The translations under genes and the position numbers were made by a program. Under the pieces are notes generated by a model, which was not told the DNA's origin, searched no databases, and was given only the letters and a program-made list of their open reading frames with translations. A stretch of DNA of 64,000 nt from Torreya grandis (lineage: Eukaryota > Streptophyta > Pinopsida > Cupressales > Taxaceae), in assembly GCA_037957365.1 (NCBI GenBank), contig JARHVA010000223.1, positions 4,860,001 to 4,924,000 on the forward strand, in the 5' to 3' direction. Shown piece after piece: positions 36,804 through 47,895 of the stretch (the first letter of the stretch is position 1; each line of letters begins with the position of its first letter).

Positions 36804-37620
36804 CTATGAGATGAGATGAGGTAAAATATCAAAAGTTTTTATCTTTAATTTAATCTCATGAATCTCATCATCATTAGAGTCTAATAGGTTGAGGAATGTT
36901 ATTGATGAGCTTAGGATACCCACTTTAGCCTCAGGTAGAGTTGATAGGAAAGATGAGATACTGAGACTCTTAAAATGGAATGCTAGGCAAAGACTCAAGA
37001 GGAGGAATATTAAAGACACCATGATCTTAGAATTATTTAAAATTCTAAGGGTTAGTGTTACTTTAAATCTTGTAAACGGCTCCATTATGAGAAAAATTAA
37101 CAAATTGGCAAGTAAAGAAGTAATAGATCTCATGTAGTGAGTCCATGGCCTACCTAGCAAGATTTTATAAGAAAGAGGGTAGTTAAAGATCATCAAATTC
37201 ACATAGACAATGATAGGTGGGATGATAATGGGAAGCAACACGTAACCTAGAGGAGGCATTTTCCTTCAACAATATCCTTGGTAGCTGTTATGTGTAGACT
37301 TCAGATTGCATTCGAAATATCTAAGGGTTTTAATGAAATCAAGAGAGGTAACATAGGTGCTAGAACCTTTGTTAATCAATACATTCTTAACCTAGATATC
37401 ACCTATTTTGATGCTAATAAATAAGGGAGGATCATCTGCATAAAGTATAATCTTGTCAAGAATCATAGATGTGATAGGAAATCATAGATAAAGAGAAGTG
37501 TCTATAGTTTCATCAACTTGGATAGAGATCTCTTCACATTGATGTAATATACTATCTTTGGATCTAGATAAAGCTGCCTCTTGTCTTACTAGAGGAGGAT
37601 GATGGAAATTCATATCAAAT
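36804..37620 (-). pseudogene. E3 aspartic protease, decayed
   Basis: Retropepsin-like domain. On the minus strand: DPPLFISIKIG, then VLINKGSSTYVTSL (37359-37379 for LINKGSS), where the usual catalytic Asp is Asn, then a stop, then NYPLSYKILLGRPWTHYM at about 37140-37190. The I-LLGRPW block is the hallmark of the second half of gypsy proteases. The same frame extends back to gag at 39005. Inactive by loss of the catalytic Asp. Confidence 0.7.
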
Positions 37621-37625
37621 AAGAG

Positions 37626-39945
37626 TTACATGAGGTAATTTATATGACATGGGGAAGTACTCATAAGCTCAAGAAATGAAATATAAGATGGGAGATTAGT
37701 GAGTTCCACAATGGGATCCCATTCATCATAACCCATAAGAATATAGTTAGATATAGGTGTGTAGTGATTAAGCAAATCTTCAAAAGGAGGAGTTGAAATG
37801 CATTGAAATTTATGTTGATATGAAGGAGAAGGTTTGGGATAAAGTTGTAAAGTATGTGGTGATGAAGAAGTGGTTAGTTTAGATTGATTTTGAGAATTAG
37901 AAGAAGTTTTAGTAGAAGATTGGTTATCATTAGTATGGGAAGATGATGGAAGAGTGGTAGAAATAGAATGGGAAGTGTTATCCAAGGGAGAATCATAAAT
38001 TGGATCATCAAAAGTAATAAGGTCATCTTGTCCCAACTCATTTAAATGAGTTGGAGAAGAATTCTAGATAACACAATATGTCTTATGTGAAGGAGTGTAG
38101 ATAGGTTGGGAATCAATGAAATCCACCACCCTTCACATATTAGTCATGCTAACCACATTCTCTTCAAAATTTGGTTTAACAAGACTTTATACATTGTTGG
38201 TAGAAGGGGTATACTTGTCTTTATTTTCTTGGATAGGTTGGTGATTAGGGGGAGGATCTTTATATATAGCTAAATGAACATTTGATTGATTTAAGGATTG
38301 AGTTTTATCATGTGATTTATAGTCCTTGAAATCAATTTCATAAGCTTGTTGATGATTATGAATAATATAATCATGATTGAAATTAGGGCCAAGAATAAAA
38401 TGCATAACTAAATTATGAAGTTGTCTATAAGTCTCATGAGAATGACCCCAACTAGTGTGATACCAACAAAACTTGCTAGGATCAATTTAGGATTTCTTAA
38501 GATGAGTAGGCTAAGCTCTCATGGAAGAGGTCTGGGTAGACATTTAAGAAATTTAGCTAAGGATGGAGGTTTGAGAATGTTGATGTTATTTGGTGAATGA
38601 AAGTAAAGATTGGTATATTATTGAGAAGGAGCTGGTTCTAAAGAAGGGTTAGGAATGACAACTTGAACATTATGAATGGTGTCATAAGAATTAGTAACAC
38701 CATAATTAGTGATATTACAATTTTTTTTTTTGAGTAAGATGAGGGCCTAAAAAATTTTAGGGTGGCTTGAATTGATGCATTAGGAAATATTATCTTTTAG
38801 CTTGGTCAATAGCTTCCTCCAAAGTATGTGGAGAAAGAGTGTGGACTTGATATTGTAATTTAGGAAAGAGAGAATTTGTAAATAGATGAAAATCATTGTC
38901 ATCCACCATGTTATGTTCACATTTGTTTGAAAAAGTTTTCCATCTCTTAACAAAGTTTTGGATAGTTTCATTTTCATGTTGTTTGCAATTAATAAAATGA
39001 GTCAAAGTGTTTTCAGGAAGATCATTAGTTTAGAATTCTTACACTAAAGCATTTACTAAGTCTTATAAAATATAAATGGAATGAGCTCTAATTTGATTTT
39101 ACAATCTAAGGAATCACCTGTGAGGGTTTTGGTTAGGAGCTTGGTAGAAACAAAGGTGTTTAATTTGACACACTCCTTCTAAATATTTCCAAATGTTTTA
39201 AGGTGAAGGGAAGGATTGTTTGACCCATTATAAGAAATTGTAGGTGTTATACCTCCTATATCAATGTTGGCAATTTGGGTAGTAAGAAGTTTATTTTGTA
39301 GATGCTTGATGGTTTTATTGACTAAAGGAGGTTGAGGAATGAGATTGCCTTGAGAATCTTGAAGAGGAGGAGGGATAACATTATGGTTATGTGTGCCCCA
39401 AGCCATTGGTTGCATATGAGATTGAAGATTAAGAAGATGGTTTTGCATTCTCATCATTTGATTTGTGTTATGAACTTGAAAGGTATTCATTTGATTGAGA
39501 GTTTGTAATAAAATTTTATGTGTTTTATTAACATTAGAAGCATTAGAATTGGTATTTGTGTTGGTAGTAGTGGTTTGGGTACCACTATTAGTGTTGATAT
39601 GAGCTTGAGATGAATTATGAGAATGTGTGGCACTAGTGGAAAATTTGCTTATGTATAAAAATATGAAATAGTGAATGGTTGATAAGAAGAAGAACTAGAA
39701 GCGTGATTGACTTGGGTAGGTTGATAAGAAGAAGAACTAGAAGCGTGATTGACTTGGGTAGAAAACAATGAACTAGTGGAAGGATTAAGGATAGTAGATC
39801 TTATGAGAGGTCCACTAGATGTAGAACCTGCCATGTTAGTTGAGATACTAGGCATAGAGGTATAAGAGGTTAGAGAAGAAGATGACATGGCATAAGGAGT
39901 TAAAATTGAAGGAAGAGGTTGAAAATTAAGGAAAGTGGTACGCAT
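37626..39945 (-). pseudogene. E3 gag, decayed
   Basis: Capsid polyprotein. The N-terminal part (39649-39945) is Ser/Thr-rich with a duplicated TQVNHASSSSSYQP. A Gln/Asn-rich segment follows (39179-39490). The capsid core is at 38790-39005: HFINCKQHENETIQNFVKRW, then KCEHNMVDDNDFHLF, then PHTLEEAIDQAKR, matching the Retrotrans_gag pattern. A zinc-binding-like motif FCWYHTSWGHSHETYRQL lies at about 38418-38471, its last Cys replaced by Tyr. Then come polar linkers (38036-37626). From 39005 to 36114 a single frame holds about 960 codons through gag and protease with stops only. The start is not certain. Confidence 0.7.
39677..39760. repeat. Perfect 42 bp tandem duplication in gag
   Basis: 39677-39718 and 39719-39760 are identical (start ggttgataagaagaagaact, end gacttgggta). 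The length is 14 codons, so the frame is kept, and both copies encode the same Ser-rich peptide. Confidence 0.95.
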
Positions 39946-40812
39946 AAATCCAATATTGATGTAGGAGTAGGTGAATGAGGCTCTTCGATTTGGCCACTAT
40001 TCATGAGGTTATAAATGGTAGAAGGATCCTTTCCTTGATGTTGAGGAAATTTAGTGATAAAGAAGAGAATTTTGAGAGTATACTCTAAATTAGGTTAATC
40101 CTCTATGAAAATAGGAGGATTATGCTACAAAGAGATTTTAGAGGGGTCCCATAGTTTATTGTGTGAGTGGTAATATGGAAATTACTAGCATCCAAAAGAG
40201 GAGCCCTATTCTGTCTATGGGAGACCCTATTAGGATTGGTAAAGTTCATCATGTCTATTGACTGTAACTTAGTGTCATCACCTAATAAAAATTCCATGAT
40301 GAAGGGAAAAGAAGAGAGATGAGAAAGCAAAGGACAAAGAGATGACTGAAATAGTATAGGGTTGATTGGGTCAACCCATCATAGAAAAAAATACTATAAA
40401 ACTATATAGGGTTGATTGGGTCAATCCAGTATAATGTACAAAAAGTAGAAAAGGTATTGGGTCGATTAGGTTGATCTAATACAATAGATAGGGAATTATA
40501 GAAGCTTAAAAATAGATTGTGAAAATGAAACAAGATAATTTTTCAAGTAATGAAAAGTAGTAAGTATTGAAAGAAAATAGATAGTCAATTGGATTAACAT
40601 TGGCCAATCCAATTGAAGCACACAAAATAACACCTTGTACTAATGTTTGTTAATGCAAGTTTTTATGCACACAATTGAGCAAAGAGAAAGAAATCAACTT
40701 GAAAAGTAAAGAGCTAAATAATTGGTCAACCTAAATGTTTATTAGATTATTAAGATATGATTTTTAATGTGATTCAAAGTTGGCTATAAGGTACTAGATA
40801 TGCTAACATCAA
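39946..40812 (-). other. E3 5' leader with repeated palindromes
   Basis: Between gag and the 5' LTR. It contains gggttgattgggtcaaccc at 40359-40377, a variant at 40409-40427, another at 40459-40478 (gggtcgattaggttgatc), and CAATTGGATT..AATCCAATTG at 40585-40614, a perfect 10-base inverted repeat. A minus-strand open run at 40103-40330 may be the true N-terminus of gag, but it shows no motif. Confidence 0.5.
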
Positions 40813-41658
40813 TGTATATAAAATCGTAATAACTGGGAGAATAATACAAATGCATTATCTATCTACTCTTACAAAGGAAAAATAAAGTTAGGAATACTTA
40901 CCTTTGAAGATGAACCCATCGAGCCTCAATCTCTCCCTTGGCCAAGGTGCTTCACAAGAGATTGTTGTGGTATTTAAGGATAACAAAGATAAATCATCTC
41001 TAGGATACATAAGCTATCTAAGCATCTAAAATACTTCTTCACAAGATAAGATTCAAATCTCCAAATAAAGTATGGAACCCTAAGATTTATTCCTTAAGTA
41101 GAATGGTTAATAAGTAGATGTTCATTTGCACTTCTTTGCTATTAGTTCTTCTCTTATGAAATGGTGGGAAATGAAGTTGTATATATAGGTGGATATTTCC
41201 ATAAATCCTCTTAGAAACATTAGTTATACAAGGTTAACCCAATCGATCCAATGTATTTTTGGGGATAATTCACTAGGTTTGAGTCGGGTCAGCTGAAAGG
41301 CTTACAAGCTAAGAAAGTGAAAAATACCCTTAAATTTTATTGGGTTAACCCATACGACCTAGTAAAGCTGACTAACAAAAAGGGAGTTAAGGTAAGAAAA
41401 TGATGGATAAGGCATGACAACTAAGAGGAATGGGTAGGACTAAGGAGAATAAGTTTAGGGTAAATGGTTTTAGGGGACAAGTGTGTAGATGGAAAGTGGA
41501 AAAAAGAAAAACAATCTTATGAAGCACTAATGGTCTACCCACCCCTTTCTCAGTGCACCCCTTAAGATATGCACTTAGAGAGATTGAGACTCGATAGGTT
41601 CCTACAAGATACAAAGTGTCAGTAATCAATAAAAGTTTGAAAATATTATGTGTATACA
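40813..41658 (-). repeat. E3 5' LTR
   Basis: Pairs with 29069-29825. On the plus strand it begins TGTATATAAAATC and ends TGTATACA, so its ends form the inverted repeat TGTATA/TATACA expected of an LTR. It retains about 90 bp (near 41478-41570) missing from the other LTR. TATA box at 41180-41187 on the minus strand. Confidence 0.8.
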
Positions 41659-44380
41659 CATAAATGCTCCTTAATGATGAAGTACTAGGACTTCACCTAC
41701 CCACATTACTTCTCCCAAAAATATAAGACATAAGTAATGGGGTGGAGTACCCAATACATTGAGGCATTTAGGATAGAATGGTGCATCCCACAAGAGTTCC
41801 CCTAGTACATGTTTGGGATGAAAACCTTCACCATCACGTAACACTTCTATGTAGTGTACTTGACACTCATAGATGGTAACCTATCTAGTTATATTAAACT
41901 CCCTTACATATTTTTTTAAAAATACTTCAGGGAGGCACTAAGGAGGATCCCTAATGCATAGCAGTTGGACATCCTGATGAAGGTTGTGAATATGGAAAGG
42001 AGTAAGCTGAGGTACTAATATGTGCACCTAGGAGGGAAAACCAGAAAATATGAGGAGGATGACTTTGATAGAATGGAACTCCATCCCCTCTAAAGAGAAA
42101 TAATTGTGGGGCACATCTTAAATCTATATTATGAGATGAAGTCATGAAAAGAAGGGCATTGACCTTAAGAAGGATGATGATCTCCCCCTCCAAATTAGTG
42201 ATGATGGGATGCCAACACTATAAATATAGAAGTATTATCCCTATAAAAAGAGGGGAGAGACACTTGAATAAATTTAAGAGTGAATTAGGCTAAGGGTTGC
42301 CTCTGACGAAGAAGTAACCCCCTTTACTACAAAGAAGAAGCACATGACCTTCATGTCAAAAATTGCTTCAACTAGTAAGAAGTAGAAAAAGAATAAGTCC
42401 AAAAGGCTCATTGTGATTCCATTAGTAACCCTAAAAAAATGGAAGAGGAAGAGGCCTACATGTAAGGAAGGAAGGAAGAGACAGAGGAAGAGGAAAAAGA
42501 ATAAGGGACAAAATTATACATTGTTTAGGAAGACTAAGTGGGAGAAGAGCCCGACACTGAGGAAGTTCAAAAGGCCCTCTAAGGTGGCACTACCACCACA
42601 CTTTAAGAATTAGAGAAGATAAAAAGTTCCTTATCAAAATATCCCTCCACATAGCCTCCACAAACTAAGGATGAAAAGAGAAAGGTGTGGAGGAAACTAG
42701 GAATGAGCGAGGTACAAATTCTATAGGTGCTGGTGCTAGAGAAGAAAAGGTAGGCCATGAAAGAAGCCAACATGACTCAAGAATATATTGAGAGAGTTGA
42801 AGCTGAAGAAAGGTATCCATGGAAAATAAGGTTGTGGAAGAGAAATCCAAGAAAAATAAGTCCAAGAAAGAGAAGAAAAAGGAGGTTCTTACAAGCATGG
42901 AACCAACTGAGAAAGCAATAGAGAAGGTGACTAGTACCCACACCAATGAAGTAGATCAAGATGCAAAATAGGCATGCCCAAGTAGTGAATGGGTGCCTAA
43001 AGAAAAGGGAGGTGATGAGACATATTATAAAAATATAAAACAAAGAGCACTGAGGAACACTAGAAGAAATAAGAGGAAGGCAAATCTAGCACCAAGGGGA
43101 CATACCTAGAGGTAAGCACTAAAAACCATAGGAAGAAGAAGTGAACAAAGGGGATAAGTCCAAAGATTAACCCCTATAGGAATAGTAACAAGAAACCTCT
43201 AAGGGTAGTTCCAAAGAAAGTGGTAGCATCAATGAAGAGGAAGAAGAATAAATAGAGCTAACCATCGTAGAAGTTGAAGGCACAGAGTTGAGCCTCAAAG
43301 AGAAGGTGTAGAAGGGGTGGATAGATGAATATTTTTATATGTTTAAATAAATGTCCCCTAACTATTCCATAGATAGGATGTGTAAATAGATTTTTTTTTA
43401 TGTTTAATAACTACATGGATGAACCTCACTTTGAGGCATCATAAAAGGACATATTGGGCATGGATAAACCTAAATAAGGGCATGATTCCCTTATCATAAA
43501 TCCACACACCATGAACCCAGTTACGTTAAAAAATGAACTCATTTGTATGGAAACTAAATTCACACAAATTAACACCATCAATTATGTTAGGGAGAATAAA
43601 TGGAAGAAAAATGTTGAGGAGGTTGAAGAAGACATGTAGGCCATAAAGTTCAAGTTGTAACAACTATGTGAACATATAGAGATATCTGAACCATCGCTTT
43701 TGATTGGTATTGATACATCAAACCTCTTAGAGGTTGAAAATGTATGAATATTATTGGATTATATGCTAGGTTGAAAGAAGAGGTGACATAGGAAGAAGAA
43801 ATAGAAGAAGATCCATGCACCATATTGTAGAAAAAGCTAGTTGTCAAGCTTGAAGAGGTAGAAGATCTCTTCATAAAGATATGAGAAGGTAAATATTTAT
43901 TTGATGCCATTTTCATGAACTTTTCCAACTAATTATTAGTCATATATGCATGCCTCAAGCAATAAAAGGGGGAGAAAGAAGAGCTGATGGTGTAGGTGTA
44001 CTTTACGAGTATGGTGGAGTGTGCACAAATAATGGGTAAGGTCAATGAGTTGAGCACATAAATAAGAGACAAGGATTAAATCCTATAAGAAATATTCTTT
44101 TCCTTGATAATGAAGGACTATAGGAAAGGATAAATCCTTGATAAAGGAGTGATGAAGGTTAAGGAAAAAATTTAGGCCTTTAGAAAAGAGTTGGAGAAGA
44201 TAGATGTTCTAATGCTTAGCATTTCCTCCATAGAGATAAACAATGCCAGTAAGGAAATCAAGTGCACTATCAAGGGCTTTGAGGACTTTAGTATCAAATT
44301 TAAGAACACACTTGAGTTCTAAGTGCCAAAGGATTTGGCATCATAGTCTAAAGGCAGACTAACAATTTTGTATGGGGTAA
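41659..44380 (+). pseudogene. E2 ORF-X, C-terminal part, Lys/Glu-rich coiled-coil
   Basis: This resumes E2 after the E3 insertion. The plus strand is protein-like in shifting frames: YIEAFRIEWCIPQEF near 41757, YFREALRRIPNA and LDILMKVVNMERSKLRY near 41930-42015, then a strongly charged section (ETEEEEKE; MTQEYIERVEAEERKVSMEN; VVEEKSKKNKSKKEKKKEVL near 42770-42890). The end is helical (VMKVKEKI; AFRKELEKIDVLMLSISSIE; IKCTIKGFEDFSIKFKNTLE near 44150-44320). It ends about 40 bases before the 3' LTR. No known domain. A purine-rich 'atggggtaaag' at 44372-44382 next to the LTR may be the polypurine tract. Confidence 0.5.
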
Positions 44381-45635
44381 AGTTGGGCCCCTAATTCTAC
44401 TAAGTATGGATCCATGCAAGCTAGATAGACATATCATCATGAGGTAATCACTTGGAATGATTTATATTTTGGTATATTTTACACCAGCTAGAGGAATCAA
44501 TGCACATCTTATGCTACCTAGTAGGTAGTTAACTAGCACCCAAGTTTTTAGGGCATCTTCAAGAGTGGCTACATGTGGTGATCACAATGTAAAGGATGAA
44601 AGATGATGGAGCTAATAAAATGATTGACAAAGTATCCAACTCATCACTAGGTATTTTCTCTCCACCCTAGTAAAGAGATTTTTCTGTGTGTTATAAAATC
44701 AAGTTTGAGCTACCGAGCAAGAGGATGCAAATTTAGGTAGTGAAGCTCTATAGAATTGGTTTTATAGAAATGGAATTACACCATTAAACTTTCCATTTAT
44801 ATTAAGAATAGGATGGATGTCATTAAAGCTCCAAATTATAGTGCCCAAAATCACATATGAGCCTTTGGGTTGTTAAGTAGTTTAGCTAAGCATAGACTCT
44901 ATTTTTAAGAACTATAGACTCTATTATGTAACTAAGATTTTATGAATGACAAGGAATTCTTATGGTAGACATGATGTTATATGGTTTATGATCTTTACAT
45001 TATTGTTTAAATTGTGAATATAATGTTGTGCATTTGATCTAGCTATGTTGTGAATGTTGTTTGCAAGCTTTTGTTTTGTCATTAATAACATCTCTATGTA
45101 AAAGATGACATAAACATACTCTATGAAATATGCCAAGTAAATATATCCCATGCACTTGTGTTTCTACCTTTGATAGATGCATGAGCTCAGAATGAGCCCT
45201 CAAGTTAAAGCATCCCCTTGACTCATCTAGCACCTATACATTGCTAGACTTAACTTGATAAAGTCATGCACCTTTATGACCAAAACTCAGTCCCTAAATA
45301 GGCTTGTGCCTATAACCATTATAATTATCCTAAAAATGGTCTGCACCATTGAATCCACCAAATTCCTTCTCTCAAATGACCTAGTCTTATATGTGATGCA
45401 TTACGCCATGACACAATTAGCCCAATGTGAGCATTAATTCTTTCTCTACTACACTTTGGGTGAGTGCATAAGGATTGCGACTTATGTGAATTGATGTCAG
45501 TATAGAAGAGTGATAAATTCTGAGTTCTACAATAACATAATATGGTTTCACCTATTTGTAATGATTCTATAACTGACTTGGACAACTAGATAAGTGTTTG
45601 ATTCCATATTTGATGAATTGACCCCCTTTTCTATA
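44381..45635 (+). repeat. E2 3' LTR
   Basis: Partner of 18021-19264. It begins AGTTGGGCCCC (the first T has become A) and ends GACCCCCTTTTCTATA, where the 5' copy ends in TACA. The TATA-like box is at about 44687. Two minus-strand open runs at 44960-45233 are chance. Confidence 0.85.
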
Positions 45636-46010
45636 AAAAGTATACATAGTTAGAGAATTAGTATATAGAATCCATTTGTAAATGACACCATATAAAATTT
45701 GAATGATGTTCACTAAGGATGTGTTATAGGCAATTCATCAAGACTTTGATGATCATTGTAATACCTTTGAGAAGATATCTAAATGCTGATAAAGGATAAG
45801 TTTACCAATCACTAGACCTAGAGATATTTCTTATTGTTATATGATTTATGTGTATATAAAATACATAAAAAAATTTATATAGATCCAAAGTGGAAATTAG
45901 GAAGTTCACAAGATTTAATGTAGCACTCTTCTCTTCATATACATGTTGAGTCACATAACAACAACACCCTCACACTTATCAAAGAAAAATATCCACTATG
46001 GTACCACTAA
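45636..46010 (-). other. E1 internal region, right part, with primer-binding site
   Basis: The leader of E1 next to its 5' LTR. On the minus strand the sequence TGGTACCATAGTGG (plus 45993-46006) starts four bases after the LTR end. It matches the start of the plant tRNA-iMet primer-binding site TGGTATCAGAG at 9 of 11 bases. The rest is AT-rich with no coding. Confidence 0.5.
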
Positions 46011-46179
46011 TGTCAATCAAAAGAGATTGATAAAAATTTCAATTAAGAGAGAATACACATATATAATAATAATCACACACTATATTATATTTTATTGCAT
46101 TCATTACATAAAAATAAGTAGACATACAAACATATAGGAGTTTCCTCTCCTAAATAATAAGAGAGCTATAAATGCTCAA
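46011..46179 (-). repeat. E1 5' LTR, first piece
   Basis: Matches 16222-16390 of the other LTR, starting TGTCAATC. It stops at the insertion point of E4 and continues at 53097. Confidence 0.65.
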
Positions 46180-47806
46180 TGTAGGTGTATCAACATATAG
46201 AGAATGAACATGAATATATTTGATTTTTAAGTGGTGTCATAGGTCTTATTAGGTCTATAATAAACCTTGTATAGGCTTCAAGTGGTGGTTTGTAGTCATT
46301 TAGGTGTGTTAGAGGTTTCCCCTCCAAAACCAATAATTTAAATTTTGAATGGTTTTGGACTATTTGTGGATCCTAGTGTATTCCAAGGATAATGGTCATT
46401 AGTAAATGTTCCTTAATATTTTATTCATATATAATAAAATTCATTTATTCTTATCTTGTTTGTAAATTGTTAAACTTGTGATAAGCCTCATCCCAATGTA
46501 GAAGAAGGCTTAATTTGACATATGCTAAGGTAATCTAAGATGGTTGAGAAGTTTGCAGGGTTAAGTAATAACTAAAGATAAGTTTGGTTAATAGATATAC
46601 ATATAACCATACATATTGGGAGCCAATAATGTATAAAATGGAGGAGAAAATCAATGGTGAGGTTGATGAGTAGTGTATGTAAAGAGGTTGCAGGGCTGTT
46701 ATGTAGTCTCCAAATAATAAATGAATAAGAGAAATATTGTGTGACTCATTTATATTCCCAAATGTGTGAATTATCATTTTATTAATTTTTATTGATTGAT
46801 ATAACATGTATTTTGTTTCTTACAAGATTTAGGGTCTAGAACTACACAATATTGAGGGTTTTATGTTTAACAATACTGGTAATTATTCATTTTCATGCAT
46901 TATATGATTTTTAAATAATTAGATATTGTTATTTAAGTTTCCCTATGTTTATACATACCTATTCCAGTTGGATTTTTTTAAAAACAATAAAATTTGTGAG
47001 AACTAGAGATTTAAGGTGTTTTTAGGCTCTTGCAAACCCTACCTAGGGTTTCAGTATAAAAAATTGAATATATTGAGTTTTAATGATAAAAAATATACCA
47101 AATTTGGTGAAGATAAATATTTTTGAGTAATATAACACAAAATTCAAGTCTAATGAATTTTTTATCTGTATAACTTAAGTTATAAAGGACTATGTACAAT
47201 CAAGGCTGAAAATAAGCCTAAAAAGGGCTAGTTTACGAGAAATCTGGGTTTTCTAGAATTTACAAGTCAAGTGAAGATTTGAGTATGTTTTTACATAATT
47301 TTATAGTGTTTTAAAGTTTCCATAATCAAATTAATAGTTTTATAATTAATTTCCTAATCATAACAACAAATTTAGCCTTCTAGGCCTAGTAGCCTTCTTA
47401 GGCAATTTGAGAGCAATCAAGAGAGGTGAAGATTGGTGATAGAGTGGTTAATTTTGGGACCTGAGTATTATATATTAGAATTAATAAGACCTAATAAATC
47501 CTTATAAATTATTTTAAAAATTATAAACCTTGAGAGTGACCAGTCAAGCACAAGAAGATAAATTTAGTCTAGTCTATACCAAGTTAATTTATGTTTACTT
47601 GAAGACCAAACTAAGTGAATAAATATTTGGAAGCCTATGTTGGGATTCATATGAATTATAGAAAAACAATGACATCCTGAGCAACCCTTTCATTTGTGTT
47701 TTTACCCTATGAATGTATCTTGAGGGATTAAAAGAAGCAATAATGGGAGTTTCTAAATTTGTCAAAATGAAATATCTTGAAAGTGTGTTTTCAGTTGACC
47801 CCTACA
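46180..47806 (+). repeat. E4 5' LTR
   Basis: Begins TGTAGGTGTATCAACA and ends CCCCTACA. Shared anchors with the 3' LTR: 'aagtggtggtttgtagtcat', 'cctccaaaaccaa', 'ttcctaatcataacaacaaa', 'tttagtctagtctatacca', 'acttgaagaccaaactaagt'. Both copies have the same length. Confidence 0.85.
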
Positions 47807-47812
47807 TAATTA

Positions 47813-47830
47813 TGGTATCAAATCTTAGGA
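47813..47830 (+). other. E4 primer-binding site (tRNA-iMet type)
   Basis: TGGTATCAAATCTTAGGA follows the 5' LTR end by six bases. The first eight bases equal the standard plant initiator-Met primer-binding site (TGGTATCAGAGC). This fixes the orientation and the LTR boundary. Confidence 0.75.
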
Positions 47831-47895
47831 AAATATCTTGGAAAAGATATAAATTTGTATTTATTTGATAGAAGCAAGAATAATCCAAAAGATGA

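Larger units (their letters stand above)
29069..41658 (-). mobile_element. E3: minus-strand gag-protease LTR element inserted in E2
   Basis: LTRs at 29069-29825 and 40813-41658 share TGTATA..TATAC ends and long similar stretches ('gagaataatacaaatgcatt', 'gcctcaatctctcccttgg', 'cttctcttatgaaatggtgg'). Gag and protease lie on the minus strand, so the 5' LTR is the right-hand one. Short flanks 'taaatg' at both outer ends may be a worn target-site duplication, but the exact boundary is ambiguous. No RT, RNase H or integrase is visible, so it was non-autonomous. No clear primer-binding site or polypurine tract. Confidence 0.75.
18021..45635 (+). mobile_element. E2: Ty3/gypsy retrotransposon with extra 3' ORF, split by E3
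   Basis: LTRs of about 1.25 kb at 18021-19264 and 44381-45635 bracket, in order, gag, protease, an extra segment, RT, RNase H, integrase and a large additional ORF. E3 (29069-41658) is inserted in that last ORF. The RT-RNase H-integrase order is diagnostic for Ty3/gypsy. Without E3 the element is about 15 kb. The LTRs differ by roughly one fifth in the stretch I compared by eye, so it is old. No clear 5 bp flanking duplication remains. Confidence 0.8.

Noticed and set aside
29069..41658. E3 as a plus-strand element
   Set aside because: Gag, the zinc-like motif, protease and the TATA box all read on the minus strand. Only the possible PMD remnant is on the plus strand.
42665..43043. Hydrophobic minus-strand ORFs, possible membrane proteins
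   Set aside because: They are the complement of the Lys/Glu-rich ORF-X section. Purine-rich coding DNA gives Phe/Leu/Ser-rich antisense frames.
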